Assembly: GCF_004014805.1 (NCBI RefSeq)
Contig: NZ_ATDN01000056.1
Span: 124,001 to 188,000, forward strand
DNA length: 64,000 nucleotides
Source: Mycolicibacterium elephantis DSM 44368
GTDB lineage: Bacteria; Actinomycetota; Actinomycetes; Mycobacteriales; Mycobacteriaceae
Direction of reading: 5' to 3'
Position 1 is the first letter of the stretch, and every line of letters begins with the position of its first letter. Below are positions 1 through 8,400 of the stretch, piece by piece. The notes below the pieces were generated by a model, which saw only the letters and a program-made list of their open reading frames with translations, was not told the origin of the DNA and searched no databases. The position numbers and the translations under genes were made by a program.

Positions 1-980
1 TGCTCGGCGACGTCGAACGCCAGCGAGGCGAAACCGCCGGTGCCGGCCACCACGCCGATGCGCTGCACGGGGTTCCACACCGCCGGGTCGAGCTGGCTGA
101 GCATCGACAGACGTTCGACGAGCTCCTCGAGGTCGAACGCCAGCCGGATCCCGGCGTGCCGGAACGCGACGTCGTAGCCCCAAGCGCTGCCGGCCAGCGC
201 GCCGGTGTGCGAGGCGGCCATCTGCTGGGTGCGCGCGTTGCGGGCCAGCTTCAGCGCCACGATCGGCTTTCCCGCGGCGATGCACTTGCGGGCGGCGGCG
301 AAAAACTCTGCGGGCCTGCGGATTCCCTCCACCACGAGGCCGATAGCGGTGGTGTCGGGGTCGGTGGCCAGGAAGTCGAGGTAGTCGGCGATATCGGTGG
401 TCGCCTCGTTGCCCGCGGAGATCAGCCGCGAGATGCCGACACCGGTGCGTTCCCGCGCGGCGATCGCGATGCCGCCGATCATCGCGCCACTGTGGGACAC
501 GATCGAGATGCCGCCCGGCGTGGGACGGTAATCGGCAGACGCGGTCAGGTGCAGGCTGCGCGGATAGCTGATGTAACCCAGGCTGTTCGGGCCGATCACC
601 GCCATGTTGCCCCTGGTCGCGGCGTCGACCAGGCGGGCCTGCAGCGTCGCGCCCTCGGCACCGAGCTCGGAGAACCCGGCGGCGTAGACGACCAGGCCGC
701 CGCAGTCCAGCGATGCGCACTCCTCGGCCAGCGCCACGGTGCGCTCCGCGGACATCACAGACAGCACCGCGTCGATCGGACCGTCGATATCGGTGATCGA
801 CCGCACGGCCGGGCGTCCGAGCACCGTCTCGGCGGTGGGGTGGACGAAGTGCACCTCGGCCGCGCAGTTCAGCGTCGGCGCGATGAAATCCACGACCGGC
901 GACTTGTCGCTCAGGCCGACCACCGCGACCGTTGCGGGGTTGAGCAGCCGTTCGAGGGAGGTGGTGGTGGCGAGGGTCAT
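1..980 (-). CDS. CoA-binding acyl-CoA synthetase (NDP-forming) family protein, 3' end missing
   Basis: The gene starts at the ATG ending at 980 and runs off the left edge, so about 326 N-terminal residues are visible. The start of the protein contains a Rossmann-like CoA-binding domain (VAVVGLSDKS near residue 20), then a succinyl-CoA-synthetase-like flavodoxin domain with IGPNSLGY and SIVSHSGAM, where the His-containing SHSGA segment is typical of NDP-forming acyl-CoA ligases, and later ASHTGALAG. Family members make or break acyl-CoA thioesters with nucleotide hydrolysis in the cytoplasm. It is divergent from the esterase at 1142. The neighbourhood of fadD, fadA and fadB suggests a role in CoA activation. 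The ATP-grasp half, if present, is outside the window. Confidence 0.75.
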   Translation of the reverse strand, partial: MTLATTTSLERLLNPATVAVVGLSDKSPVVDFIAPTLNCAAEVHFVHPTAETVLGRPAVRSITDIDGPIDAVLSVMSAERTVALAEECASLDCGGLVVYAAGFSELGAEGATLQARLVDAATRGNMAVIGPNSLGYISYPRSLHLTASADYRPTPGGISIVSHSGAMIGGIAIAARERTGVGISRLISAGNEATTDIADYLDFLATDPDTTAIGLVVEGIRRPAEFFAAARKCIAAGKPIVALKLARNARTQQMAASHTGALAGSAWGYDVAFRHAGIRLAFDLEELVERLSMLSQLDPAVWNPVQRIGVVAGTGGFASLAFDVAE

Positions 981-1141
981 GCGTACTGCCCTTCAATCGC
1001 AATGTGTGAACAGTGATTATGGTATCTGATCCCGAAAACTAAGGAAATAAGCTGGAAAAACTTCCAAAAGTTAGCTGCGAATATGTAGCATCGCGGACAG
1101 CCCGGCGGTGTGGCCGGGATGTCGAGCGACCTGGAGGAGTG

Positions 1142-2038
1142 ATGGCTAGGACCGAGGCGCTGGCACGCGTCGAGGAGATGTACATAAACGGTTTCCCCGA
1201 CCCGGCGACGGCCACGGTCGAGGACCTGCGCAAGGCCTACGACGATCTGCTCCTGCAGTTCCCGCTGCCCGCCGGGGTGGAGCCGGCGGAGACGGTGGTG
1301 GGCGGCGTGCCCGCCCTGTCGGTGCGGGCCGCCGGCGCGACCGGGGACAAGGTGCTGGCGTGGTTCCACGGCGGTGGGTACGTGCTGGGCAGTGCGCGGG
1401 GCTTCCAAGAGCTCGGCCACACGCTGTCGCGGTCGTCCGGGGTGACCGTCGTGCTGCCCGACTACCGGCGCGCGCCGGAGAACAAGTTCCCGGCCGCGGT
1501 CGACGACGGTGTCGCGGCGATCGAGGACCTGGTGTCCACCTACGGCGCGCAGAACTTCGCGGTCGGCGGTGACTCCGCGGGCGGTGGTCTGACCCTGGCG
1601 GCGCTGACGGCCCTGCGGGACAAGGGTTCGCCGCTGCCCGCGGCGGCGGTGTTCTTCTCGCCGCTGCTCGATTTCACCGTCAGCGGCGCCAGTGCCGACC
1701 TGTATGACGGCAAGGACATCGCGGTCTCGCGCGGCTCGATCGCCAACCTGCGCGAGGCCTATCTGCAGGGCCACGATCCGCGGGATCCGCTCGCCTCGCC
1801 GGTGTTCGGCGACCTGGCGGGCCTGCCGCCGGCGCTGTTCCTGGTCGGATCCACCGAGGTTCTGCTCGACGACTCCAACCGGGCTGCGCTGGCGATCACC
1901 CAAAGCGGTGGCACCGCCGCGGTTTCGGTGTACGACGACATGGTGCACGTGTGGCCGTTGTTCGCCTCGATCCTGCCGGAAGGGGTGGCGGCCGCCGACG
2001 AGGCCGGTGCGTTCATCCGCAAGCACCTCGCGCTGTAG
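1142..2038 (+). CDS. alpha/beta-hydrolase (HSL/LipW-like esterase)
   Basis: This is a 298-residue cytoplasmic esterase of the hormone-sensitive-lipase type. The oxyanion motif HGGGY lies near residue 76, the nucleophile elbow GDSAGGG near residue 144, and the catalytic Asp (EVLLDD) and His (MVHVWP) follow near the C-terminus. The ATG at 1142 is preferred because GGAGG (1133-1137) sits four bases upstream; a GTG at 1139 would be too close. It is a paralogue of the gene at 24887, sharing the DYRRAPEN and GHDPRDPL segments. In a cluster with a Baeyer-Villiger monooxygenase, a plausible but inferred job is hydrolysis of the ester or lactone that enzyme makes. It ends in a strong convergent terminator. 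Confidence 0.9.
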   Translation: MARTEALARVEEMYINGFPDPATATVEDLRKAYDDLLLQFPLPAGVEPAETVVGGVPALSVRAAGATGDKVLAWFHGGGYVLGSARGFQELGHTLSRSSGVTVVLPDYRRAPENKFPAAVDDGVAAIEDLVSTYGAQNFAVGGDSAGGGLTLAALTALRDKGSPLPAAAVFFSPLLDFTVSGASADLYDGKDIAVSRGSIANLREAYLQGHDPRDPLASPVFGDLAGLPPALFLVGSTEVLLDDSNRAALAITQSGGTAAVSVYDDMVHVWPLFASILPEGVAAADEAGAFIRKHLAL

Positions 2039-2047
2039 CGACCGCGA

Positions 2048-2090
2048 CGCGAAAGGCGCCCAATCACCGAAGTGATTGGGCGCCTTCGCG
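2048..2090. terminator. bidirectional terminator between convergent genes
   Basis: A perfect 15-bp inverted repeat (2053-2067 with 2072-2086, AAGGCGCCCAATCAC arm) has a CGAA tetraloop. It sits between the stops of the esterase (2038) and the hydroxylase (2098). Confidence 0.85.
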
Positions 2091-2097
2091 TTATGTG

Positions 2098-3303
2098 TCA
2101 GGCCCCGGCCTTCTCGTAGATCGGCAGCAGCACCGCGGCGGCGTCGACCAGACCCTTGGGGTCGACGAGCAGGTGCTGCGTCGCCACCCGCATGTCGCGC
2201 ACGTAGCGGCCCAGCTCGCTGGTGCTGGCGATGCTGCGGCTGCCACCCCACTTGTGGGCGAACGACACCATGTCGTCGGTGACCTCGTGGATCCAGGCCA
2301 GCATCTGCTGCACGCGGGCGATGTCCTCGGCGGTCGCCGATCCACCGGCCGCGACCTTGGCCTCGGCGGACTCGATCAGGTCGTAGCAGTACAGCCGAGC
2401 CGCCTGCAGGGTCGCCTCGTGCCGGGCGAAGTCGATGCGGAAGATGTCGGCCTGGCCCACCGGTACCCCGTAGTTCGGCCGAACCTTGTTGGCGCTCATC
2501 GCGGCAACCAGCTCAAGTGCCCGGGTGGCGATTCCCAGCACGACCGGCGCATGGCACAGGCCGCCGAGCAGCTCGTTACCCAGCTGGTACATCGGCTCGG
2601 GCCGGTACGCGGTACCGCCGAACGTCGGGATCGAGTACCGCATGGGCACGAACTTCTTGGTGATCCGGTAGTCGTGGCTGCCGGTGCCCGCCAGACCCCA
2701 GACGTCCCAGTTGTTCTTCAGCTCCACCTGATCCTTGGGCAGGAGGGCGACGCGCGGCTTCGGGTTGCCGTTCTCGTCGAGCACCGGCTTGCCGTCCTCA
2801 CCGGCGAGCAGGATGCCCGCGCCGATCCAGGTGGCGTGGTCGGATCCGGAGGCGAAGGAGAACTCGCCGTCGACGATGAAGCCGTCGCCGGTCTGGACCG
2901 CGGGGTAGCGCGGGAGCAGCTGGCCGGCGAGCACGAAACCTCCGGGCTGGTTGACCAGTTCCCGCGCGGCCTCGGGCTCCAGGTAGCCCAGCACCATGGC
3001 GGTGGCCCACGAGCTGGCCATGACCGACCAGCCGACCGAGGCGTCGGCCTTGGAGAGCTCCTCGTAGACCCGCATGCCCTCGCTGGGCAGCAGGCCGCCG
3101 CCGCCGAGGTCCGTCGGCACCAGCATGTGGAAGATGCCGTTCTCGAACAGCGCGTCGGCGACCGGCTTGGTGACAGTGCGGTCGCGCTCGATCGCCTGCG
3201 CCTCGGACCGGATCAGCGGCGTGATGGAGCGGACTCGGTCGAGATAGTCGGCTAACCGATCGCTGCCGACGGCGGCGGCTTCACGGGTCAGCGTCTCTGT
3301 CAT
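2098..3303 (-). CDS. group D flavin-dependent monooxygenase (HsaA-like, acyl-CoA dehydrogenase fold)
   Basis: The 401-residue protein has the acyl-CoA dehydrogenase fold, with an N-terminal helical domain, a middle beta domain and a type-2 C-terminal domain. The middle segment (FSFASGSDHATW, then WDVWGLAGTGSHDY) resembles the FMNH2-dependent aromatic hydroxylases HsaA and HpaH more than true acyl-CoA dehydrogenases, and I see no obvious catalytic Glu of the dehydrogenases. Such enzymes hydroxylate a substrate with reduced flavin supplied by a small reductase; the HpaC/HsaB-like gene at 25922 is the best candidate partner. The start at 3303 has GAGAAAGG upstream. An acyl-CoA dehydrogenase role cannot be excluded. 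Confidence 0.72.
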   Translation of the reverse strand: MTETLTREAAAVGSDRLADYLDRVRSITPLIRSEAQAIERDRTVTKPVADALFENGIFHMLVPTDLGGGGLLPSEGMRVYEELSKADASVGWSVMASSWATAMVLGYLEPEAARELVNQPGGFVLAGQLLPRYPAVQTGDGFIVDGEFSFASGSDHATWIGAGILLAGEDGKPVLDENGNPKPRVALLPKDQVELKNNWDVWGLAGTGSHDYRITKKFVPMRYSIPTFGGTAYRPEPMYQLGNELLGGLCHAPVVLGIATRALELVAAMSANKVRPNYGVPVGQADIFRIDFARHEATLQAARLYCYDLIESAEAKVAAGGSATAEDIARVQQMLAWIHEVTDDMVSFAHKWGGSRSIASTSELGRYVRDMRVATQHLLVDPKGLVDAAAVLLPIYEKAGA

Positions 3304-3457
3304 GTCGTGCCTTTCTCGCGGGTGCTTGAGCGGAGAAGCTCGAAGGTTCGCAACCGGTGCTGTGAACAAGATAACGAAATTAATGCTAATGTCAAGTGGC
3401 TAGCATGCAGGTTAAACGACTCAAATGGGCGAATCAAGACCGAAATGAGCACTAACT

Positions 3458-5005
3458 ATGTATCTGACGCAGGCGTTGCACAGGGCGGTGCAACAAACTC
3501 CTGGCCTCCCGGCCACCGTCTTCGGTGAGCGGATCCGGACCTGGGCGCAGAGCGCCGAGCGGGCCGCGCGGTTGGCGTCGGCGCTGAAGAGCCTGGGTGT
3601 GTGCAGCGGCGACCGGGTGGCGACCCTCGCCCAGAACTGCGACGACTACCACGACGTCCTGTTCGCGACGCCGTGGGCGGACGCCGTCACCGTGCCGGTG
3701 AACACCCGGTGGAGTGCGCGCGAGATCGCGTTCTCGCTCGAGGACTGCGGTGCGGTGGCTCTGGTGATCGGCGACGACTTCCTGCCCATGCTCGACGAGC
3801 TGCGGGAGCTGGCACCGTCGGTGACGGCCTACATCCACAACGGCGAGCAGCCCACCCCCGGCGGGGTGCACGGCTTCGAGGAGCTCATCGCCGCGCACGA
3901 CCCGGTCGAGGACGCGCGGCGCGGCGGTGACGCGCTGGCCGCGATCTACTACACCGGCGGCACGACCGGAACGCCGAAGGGCGTGATGCTCAGCCACGCC
4001 AACCTGGTGAGCGCGGCGCTGGGCGCGCTGGCCACCGGGCAGTTCCTGGCGCCGCGCGGGCGGCTGCTGCACAGCGCGCCGATGTTCCATCTGGCCGACG
4101 GGTCCGGGTGGGTTGCCCGCAACATCGTCGGCGGGACGCACGTCATCCTGCCGGGGTTCACCCCCGAGTCGGTCGCGGCCGCCGTCGAGAAGCACCAGAT
4201 CACCGATATGTTCCTGGCGCCCACCATGATCCAGATGCTGGTCGACTCGCCGGCCGCCCGCGAGCACGACCTGTCGAGCCTCCGGCACCTGCTGTACGGG
4301 GCCTCGCCGATCTCGCAGGCACTGTTGGAGCGCACCATGCGCCTGCTGCCGGGCGCACGGCTGTTGCAGGCGTACGGGATGACCGAGTTATCGCCGACCA
4401 CAACGGTTCTCACCGCCGACGACCACCACCTGCCCGGGATGCTGCGCTCGGCGGGCCGCGCGGTGCCGATCGCCGAGGTGCGGGTCGTGGACGAGAACGA
4501 CAACGACGTGCCGCCCGGCACCGTCGGCGAGGTGGTGGCCCGCGGCCCGCACGTGATGATCGGTTACTGGAACCGGCCCGAGGAGACCGCCAAGGCGCTG
4601 CGCGGCGGCTGGATGCACACCGGCGACGGCGGCTACCTCGACGAGAACGGCTACCTGTTCATCGTGGACCGCATCAAGGACATGATCGTCACCGGCGGGG
4701 AGAACGTGTACTCCGCCGAGGTGGAGAACGCGCTGGCGCAGCATCCCGCGGTGGCGACGTGCGCGGTGATCGGGGTGCCGGACCCGGACTGGGGTGAGCG
4801 GGTGCACGCCGTCGTCGTCCTGCACGACGGCGCCACCGCGACCCCCGAGGAGCTGCGTGACCACACCGGGCGGCTGATCGCCCGTTACAAGGCGCCGCGC
4901 AGCGTGGAGTTCGTCGACGCCCTGCCGCTGACCCCGGCGCAGAAGGTGAACAAACGCGCTCTGCGCGAACGCTATTGGAAGGACGAGGCGCGGGCGGTGT
5001 CATGA
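3458..5005 (+). CDS. acyl-CoA synthetase (AMP-binding, FadD family)
   Basis: The 515-residue protein is an ANL-superfamily ligase that activates a carboxylic acid as an acyl-adenylate and then an acyl-CoA. The P-loop-like A3 motif YYTGGTTGTPKG is near residue 165, the A5 motif YGMTELSP near residue 306, the GYLFIVDRIKDMI hinge (A8) near residue 400, and the C-terminal catalytic Lys in AQKVNKRALR. The ATG at 3458 has no strong ribosome site, so the start is moderately uncertain. It is divergent from the hydroxylase at 3303, and its upstream region contains CACTAAC, a partial match to the repeated element described for this cluster. The true substrate is unknown. Confidence 0.9.
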   Translation: MYLTQALHRAVQQTPGLPATVFGERIRTWAQSAERAARLASALKSLGVCSGDRVATLAQNCDDYHDVLFATPWADAVTVPVNTRWSAREIAFSLEDCGAVALVIGDDFLPMLDELRELAPSVTAYIHNGEQPTPGGVHGFEELIAAHDPVEDARRGGDALAAIYYTGGTTGTPKGVMLSHANLVSAALGALATGQFLAPRGRLLHSAPMFHLADGSGWVARNIVGGTHVILPGFTPESVAAAVEKHQITDMFLAPTMIQMLVDSPAAREHDLSSLRHLLYGASPISQALLERTMRLLPGARLLQAYGMTELSPTTTVLTADDHHLPGMLRSAGRAVPIAEVRVVDENDNDVPPGTVGEVVARGPHVMIGYWNRPEETAKALRGGWMHTGDGGYLDENGYLFIVDRIKDMIVTGGENVYSAEVENALAQHPAVATCAVIGVPDPDWGERVHAVVVLHDGATATPEELRDHTGRLIARYKAPRSVEFVDALPLTPAQKVNKRALRERYWKDEARAVS

Positions 5006-5022
5006 CCCGCCTGCAACGGGAG

Positions 5023-5058
5023 AGGCCCCGAAACATCAGCACTGATGTTTCGGGGCCT
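5023..5058. terminator. bidirectional terminator between fadD and fadB
   Basis: A 17-bp perfect inverted repeat (arm AGGCCCCGAAACATCAG, 5023-5039 with 5042-5058) lies between the convergent stops at 5005 and 5070. Confidence 0.85.
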
Positions 5059-5069
5059 CAGCTCGTGTC

Positions 5070-7217
5070 CTACTGCTCCAGCGACGCCGGCGGGGTGAAC
5101 CGCTCGCCGTAGCGCTCGGCCAGCTGCCTGGCCCGCGCCACGAACGCCTTCTGGCCGGTGCCGAGCTCACCCTGGTAGCCCTGGATGAACTGGGCGGTGC
5201 CGCCGGTCCAGCCCGGATAGCCGATGCCGAGAATCGACCCGACGTTGGCGTCGGCGGTGGACGTCAGCACGCCCTCGTCGAGGCATTTCTGCGTCTCCAG
5301 GGCCTCGGAGAACAGCAGACGATCGATCATGTCCTGCAACGGAATCCGGGTGCTGCCCGAGTTGAACGTCTCGCGCAGGCCCGGCCACAGGCCGGCACGC
5401 TTGCCGTCGACGTACTCGTAGAAGCCCGCGCCCTTCAGCCGCGACGGGCGGCCGATCTCGATCATCTTGTCGACGACGGCCTCACCCGGGTGCGGTTCGT
5501 AGACCTTGCCCTCGGCCTCGGCGGCCTTACGGGTCTCGGTCGAGATCTTCTGCAGCAGTTCCAGGTTGAGCTCGTCGAGCAACTGCAGCGGCGGCGCCGG
5601 GTAGCCCGCCTGACCGCCGGCCTGCTCGATGCTGGCGGGCTCGATACCCTCGCCGAGCAGGGCCATCGCCTCGTTGACGAACGTGCGGATCACCCGCGAG
5701 GTGTAGAACCCGCGGCTGTCGTTCACCACGATCGGCGTCTTCTTGATCGCCTGGGCGAAGTCGAAGACCCGGGCCAGCGCCTCGTCGGAGGTCGTCTCGC
5801 CCTTGATGATCTCCAGCAGCGGCATCATGTCGACCGGGGAGAAGAAGTGGATGCCGATGAAGTCCTCCTGGCGCTTCACCCCGGTGGCCAGACCGGTGAT
5901 CGGCAGCGTCGAGGTGTTGGATCCCAGGATCGCATGGGGTTCGACGATGTCCTCGATCTCGCCGAACACCTTGTGCTTGAGTTCGGAGTTCTCGAACACG
6001 GCCTCGATCACGAAGTCGACGCCCGCCAGGTCGGCGTTGTCGGCCGTCGGCGTGATCCGGTCGAGCAGCGCCTTGGCCGCCTCCTCGGTGGTCTGACCGC
6101 GCTGTACGGCTTTGGCCTCGATCTTCTCGGAATAGGCCTTACCCCGTTGCGCGGCTTCGAGGCTGACGTCCTTGAGCACCACGTCGAAGCCGGCCTTGGC
6201 CGTCACGTAGGCGATGCCCGCACCCATCATGCCCGCGCCGAGCACGCCGACCTTGCGGGGCTTCTCGGTGACGATGCCCTCGGGCCGGCTGCCGCCGCCG
6301 TTGATGGTCTGCATGTCGAAGAAGAACGCCTGGATCATGTTCTTCGACACCTGACCCGCCGCCAGGTGGACCAGATACCGGGTCTCGATGCGGCTGGCGG
6401 TGTCGAAGTCGACCTGCGCACCCTCGACCGCCGCGTCCAGAATGGCCCGCGGCGCGGGCACCGGTGCGCCCTTGAGCTGCTTCTTCACCGTTGCCGGGAA
6501 CGACGGCAGGATCGCCGCCAGGCCCGGGCTGCTCGGCGTGCCGCCGGGCATCTTGTAGCCCTTGGCATCCCACGGCTGGGTGTGGGCCTCGGGGTTCGCT
6601 TTGATCCAGGCCTTGGCGGCCGGCACCAGTTCCTCGACGCTGCCGACCAGTTCGTCGACCAGGCCGACCTCGAGCGCTTTGGCCGGGGTGAATCGCGTTC
6701 CGGTCGAGAGGATCTCGGTGAACGCCTTCTGGATGCCGAACATCCGCACCGTGCGGGTGACACCGCCACCGCCCGGCAGCAGACCCAGCGTCACCTCCGG
6801 CAGGCCCACGACCACACCCCGCACGTCGGCGGCGATGCGGTGGTGGCAGGCCAGCGCGATCTCCAGGCCGCCGCCAAGCGCGGCGCCGTTGATCGCGGCG
6901 ACGACCGGTACGCCGAGGGTTTCGAGTTTGCGCAGATCGGCCTTGATGAACTCCGCGGTGGCGAAGAAGTCACCGGCCGTCTCGAAGGTGACCCGCTGCA
7001 GCTCCTTGAGGTCACCCCCGGCGAAGAAGGTCTTCTTCGCGCTGGTGATCACCACGCCGGTGATCGAATCCTTCTCGGCGGCCAGCTTTTCGACCGCGTT
7101 GTGCATGGACTGGCGGTAGTGCTCGTTCATGACGTTGGCCGAGCCGGTCGGGTCGTCCAGCGTCAGGGTGACGATGCCGTCGGCATCCTTGTCCCACTTG
7201 ATGGTGTTCTCTGCCAT
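5070..7217 (-). CDS. fadB: multifunctional enoyl-CoA hydratase / 3-hydroxyacyl-CoA dehydrogenase
   Basis: The 715-residue protein is the alpha subunit type of the bacterial trifunctional beta-oxidation enzyme. The N-terminal crotonase domain (about 1-190) has the oxyanion loops FFAGGDLKEL and NGAALGGGLE. The NAD-binding hydroxyacyl-CoA dehydrogenase domain starts near residue 330 with GVLGAGMMGAGIA and continues with SNTSTLPIT and the catalytic His region GIHFFSPVD. Length agrees with mycobacterial FadB (about 720). The ATG at 7217 follows the fadA stop by seven bases, with GAGG in the gap, so the two are co-translated. It hydrates enoyl-CoA and oxidises the resulting hydroxyacyl-CoA in the cytoplasm. 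Confidence 0.93.
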   Translation of the reverse strand: MAENTIKWDKDADGIVTLTLDDPTGSANVMNEHYRQSMHNAVEKLAAEKDSITGVVITSAKKTFFAGGDLKELQRVTFETAGDFFATAEFIKADLRKLETLGVPVVAAINGAALGGGLEIALACHHRIAADVRGVVVGLPEVTLGLLPGGGGVTRTVRMFGIQKAFTEILSTGTRFTPAKALEVGLVDELVGSVEELVPAAKAWIKANPEAHTQPWDAKGYKMPGGTPSSPGLAAILPSFPATVKKQLKGAPVPAPRAILDAAVEGAQVDFDTASRIETRYLVHLAAGQVSKNMIQAFFFDMQTINGGGSRPEGIVTEKPRKVGVLGAGMMGAGIAYVTAKAGFDVVLKDVSLEAAQRGKAYSEKIEAKAVQRGQTTEEAAKALLDRITPTADNADLAGVDFVIEAVFENSELKHKVFGEIEDIVEPHAILGSNTSTLPITGLATGVKRQEDFIGIHFFSPVDMMPLLEIIKGETTSDEALARVFDFAQAIKKTPIVVNDSRGFYTSRVIRTFVNEAMALLGEGIEPASIEQAGGQAGYPAPPLQLLDELNLELLQKISTETRKAAEAEGKVYEPHPGEAVVDKMIEIGRPSRLKGAGFYEYVDGKRAGLWPGLRETFNSGSTRIPLQDMIDRLLFSEALETQKCLDEGVLTSTADANVGSILGIGYPGWTGGTAQFIQGYQGELGTGQKAFVARARQLAERYGERFTPPASLEQ

Positions 7218-7224
7218 GTTTACC

Positions 7225-8355
7225 TCAGACTCGCTCGATGATGGTGGCCACACCCATACCGCCGCCGATGCACAGCGTGATCAGGGCACGCTTGGCGCCC
7301 CGCCGCTCGAGCTCGTCGACCATGGTTCCGGTGATCATGGCGCCGGTGGCGCCCAGCGGGTGACCCATCGCGATGGCGCCGCCGTTGACGTTCAGCTTCT
7401 CGTCGGGGATGTTCAGATCCTTCTGGAACTTCAACACCACCGACGCGAACGCCTCGTTGAGCTCGAACAGGTCGATGTCGTCGACCGTCAGGCCGGCGCG
7501 GTCGAGCACCTTGCGGGTCGCCGGCATCGGGCCGGTCAGCATGATCGTCCCGTCGGCACCGCTGGTCGCGGTCGCCACGATGCGCGCCCGCGGCGTCAAA
7601 TTCTGAGCCCTTCCCACCCTTTCATTGCCGACCAGCACCAGCGCGGCGCCGTCGACGATGCCCGAGCTGTTCCCGCCGTGATGGACGTGGTTGATCTTCT
7701 CCACCCAGTGGTACTTCTGCAGCGCCACCTCGTTGAAGCCGCCCATCGCGCCGATGTCGGCGAACGCCGGCTTGAGCTTGGCCAGGCCCTCCATGGTGGT
7801 GTCGGGGCGCATGTGCTCGTCATGGTCGAGGATCACCAGACCGTTGCGGTCCTTCACCGGGACAACGGACTTGGCGAAGTAGCCGCCCGACCACGCCGCG
7901 GCCGCCCGCTGCTGGCTGCGCAGCGCGTAGGCGTCGACGTCCTCGCGGGAGAACCCCTCCATCGTCGCGATCAGGTCGGCGCCGATGCCCTGCGGCACGA
8001 AGCCGACGCTGTAGTTGGTCTCGGGGTCCCCGGAACGGACCTTCTGCGCCGCCATGTTCACCGCTTCCAGACCGGAGCCGCAGAACCGGTTGAGCTGCAC
8101 ACCACCGGTGGTGTCGGGCAACTTGGCCGCCAGCACCGCCGTGCGCGCGATGACCGCACCCTGATCCCCCAGCGGGGACACCACCCCGAGGATGACGTCG
8201 GAGATCAGGTTCTCGTCGAGATCCGGGAAACGCGACCGCAGTTCGTTGATCAGCCCGACGACCAGGTCGATCGGCTTGACCTCGGTCAGCGAGCCGCCGC
8301 GCTGTTTACCGCGCGGCGTGCGGATCGCCTCATAGATGAAGGCTTCTTCAGACAT
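7225..8355 (-). CDS. fadA: acetyl-CoA acyltransferase (thiolase) with an internal in-frame deletion
   Basis: This is the beta subunit partner of FadB. The catalytic Cys is in NRFCGSGLE near residue 92, the C-terminal GHPLGATG His loop near residue 330, and CIGGGMG close to the end. At 376 residues it is about 27 shorter than mycobacterial FadA (about 403 from memory). The text passes straight from AAQKVRSG to DPETNYSVGF, so the stretch carrying the thiolase GGVESMS motif is missing, in frame, around 8026-8032. The remaining protein looks intact, so this may be a real lesion or an assembly or sequencing error. AAGGAAC precedes the ATG. It lies between the BVMO gene and fadB in one operon. Confidence 0.88.
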   Translation of the reverse strand: MSEEAFIYEAIRTPRGKQRGGSLTEVKPIDLVVGLINELRSRFPDLDENLISDVILGVVSPLGDQGAVIARTAVLAAKLPDTTGGVQLNRFCGSGLEAVNMAAQKVRSGDPETNYSVGFVPQGIGADLIATMEGFSREDVDAYALRSQQRAAAAWSGGYFAKSVVPVKDRNGLVILDHDEHMRPDTTMEGLAKLKPAFADIGAMGGFNEVALQKYHWVEKINHVHHGGNSSGIVDGAALVLVGNERVGRAQNLTPRARIVATATSGADGTIMLTGPMPATRKVLDRAGLTVDDIDLFELNEAFASVVLKFQKDLNIPDEKLNVNGGAIAMGHPLGATGAMITGTMVDELERRGAKRALITLCIGGGMGVATIIERV

Positions 8356-8400
8356 GTGTGTGTTCCTTGTTGTTTCGGGTTGTTTCGGCTCTTCTTCTGG

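Noticed and set aside
3304..3457. KstR operator in the hydroxylase-fadD promoter
   Set aside because: I looked for TnnAACnnGTTnnA and did not find a convincing match; only loosely similar inverted repeats (ATGCTA/TAGCAT at 3383-3406) are present.
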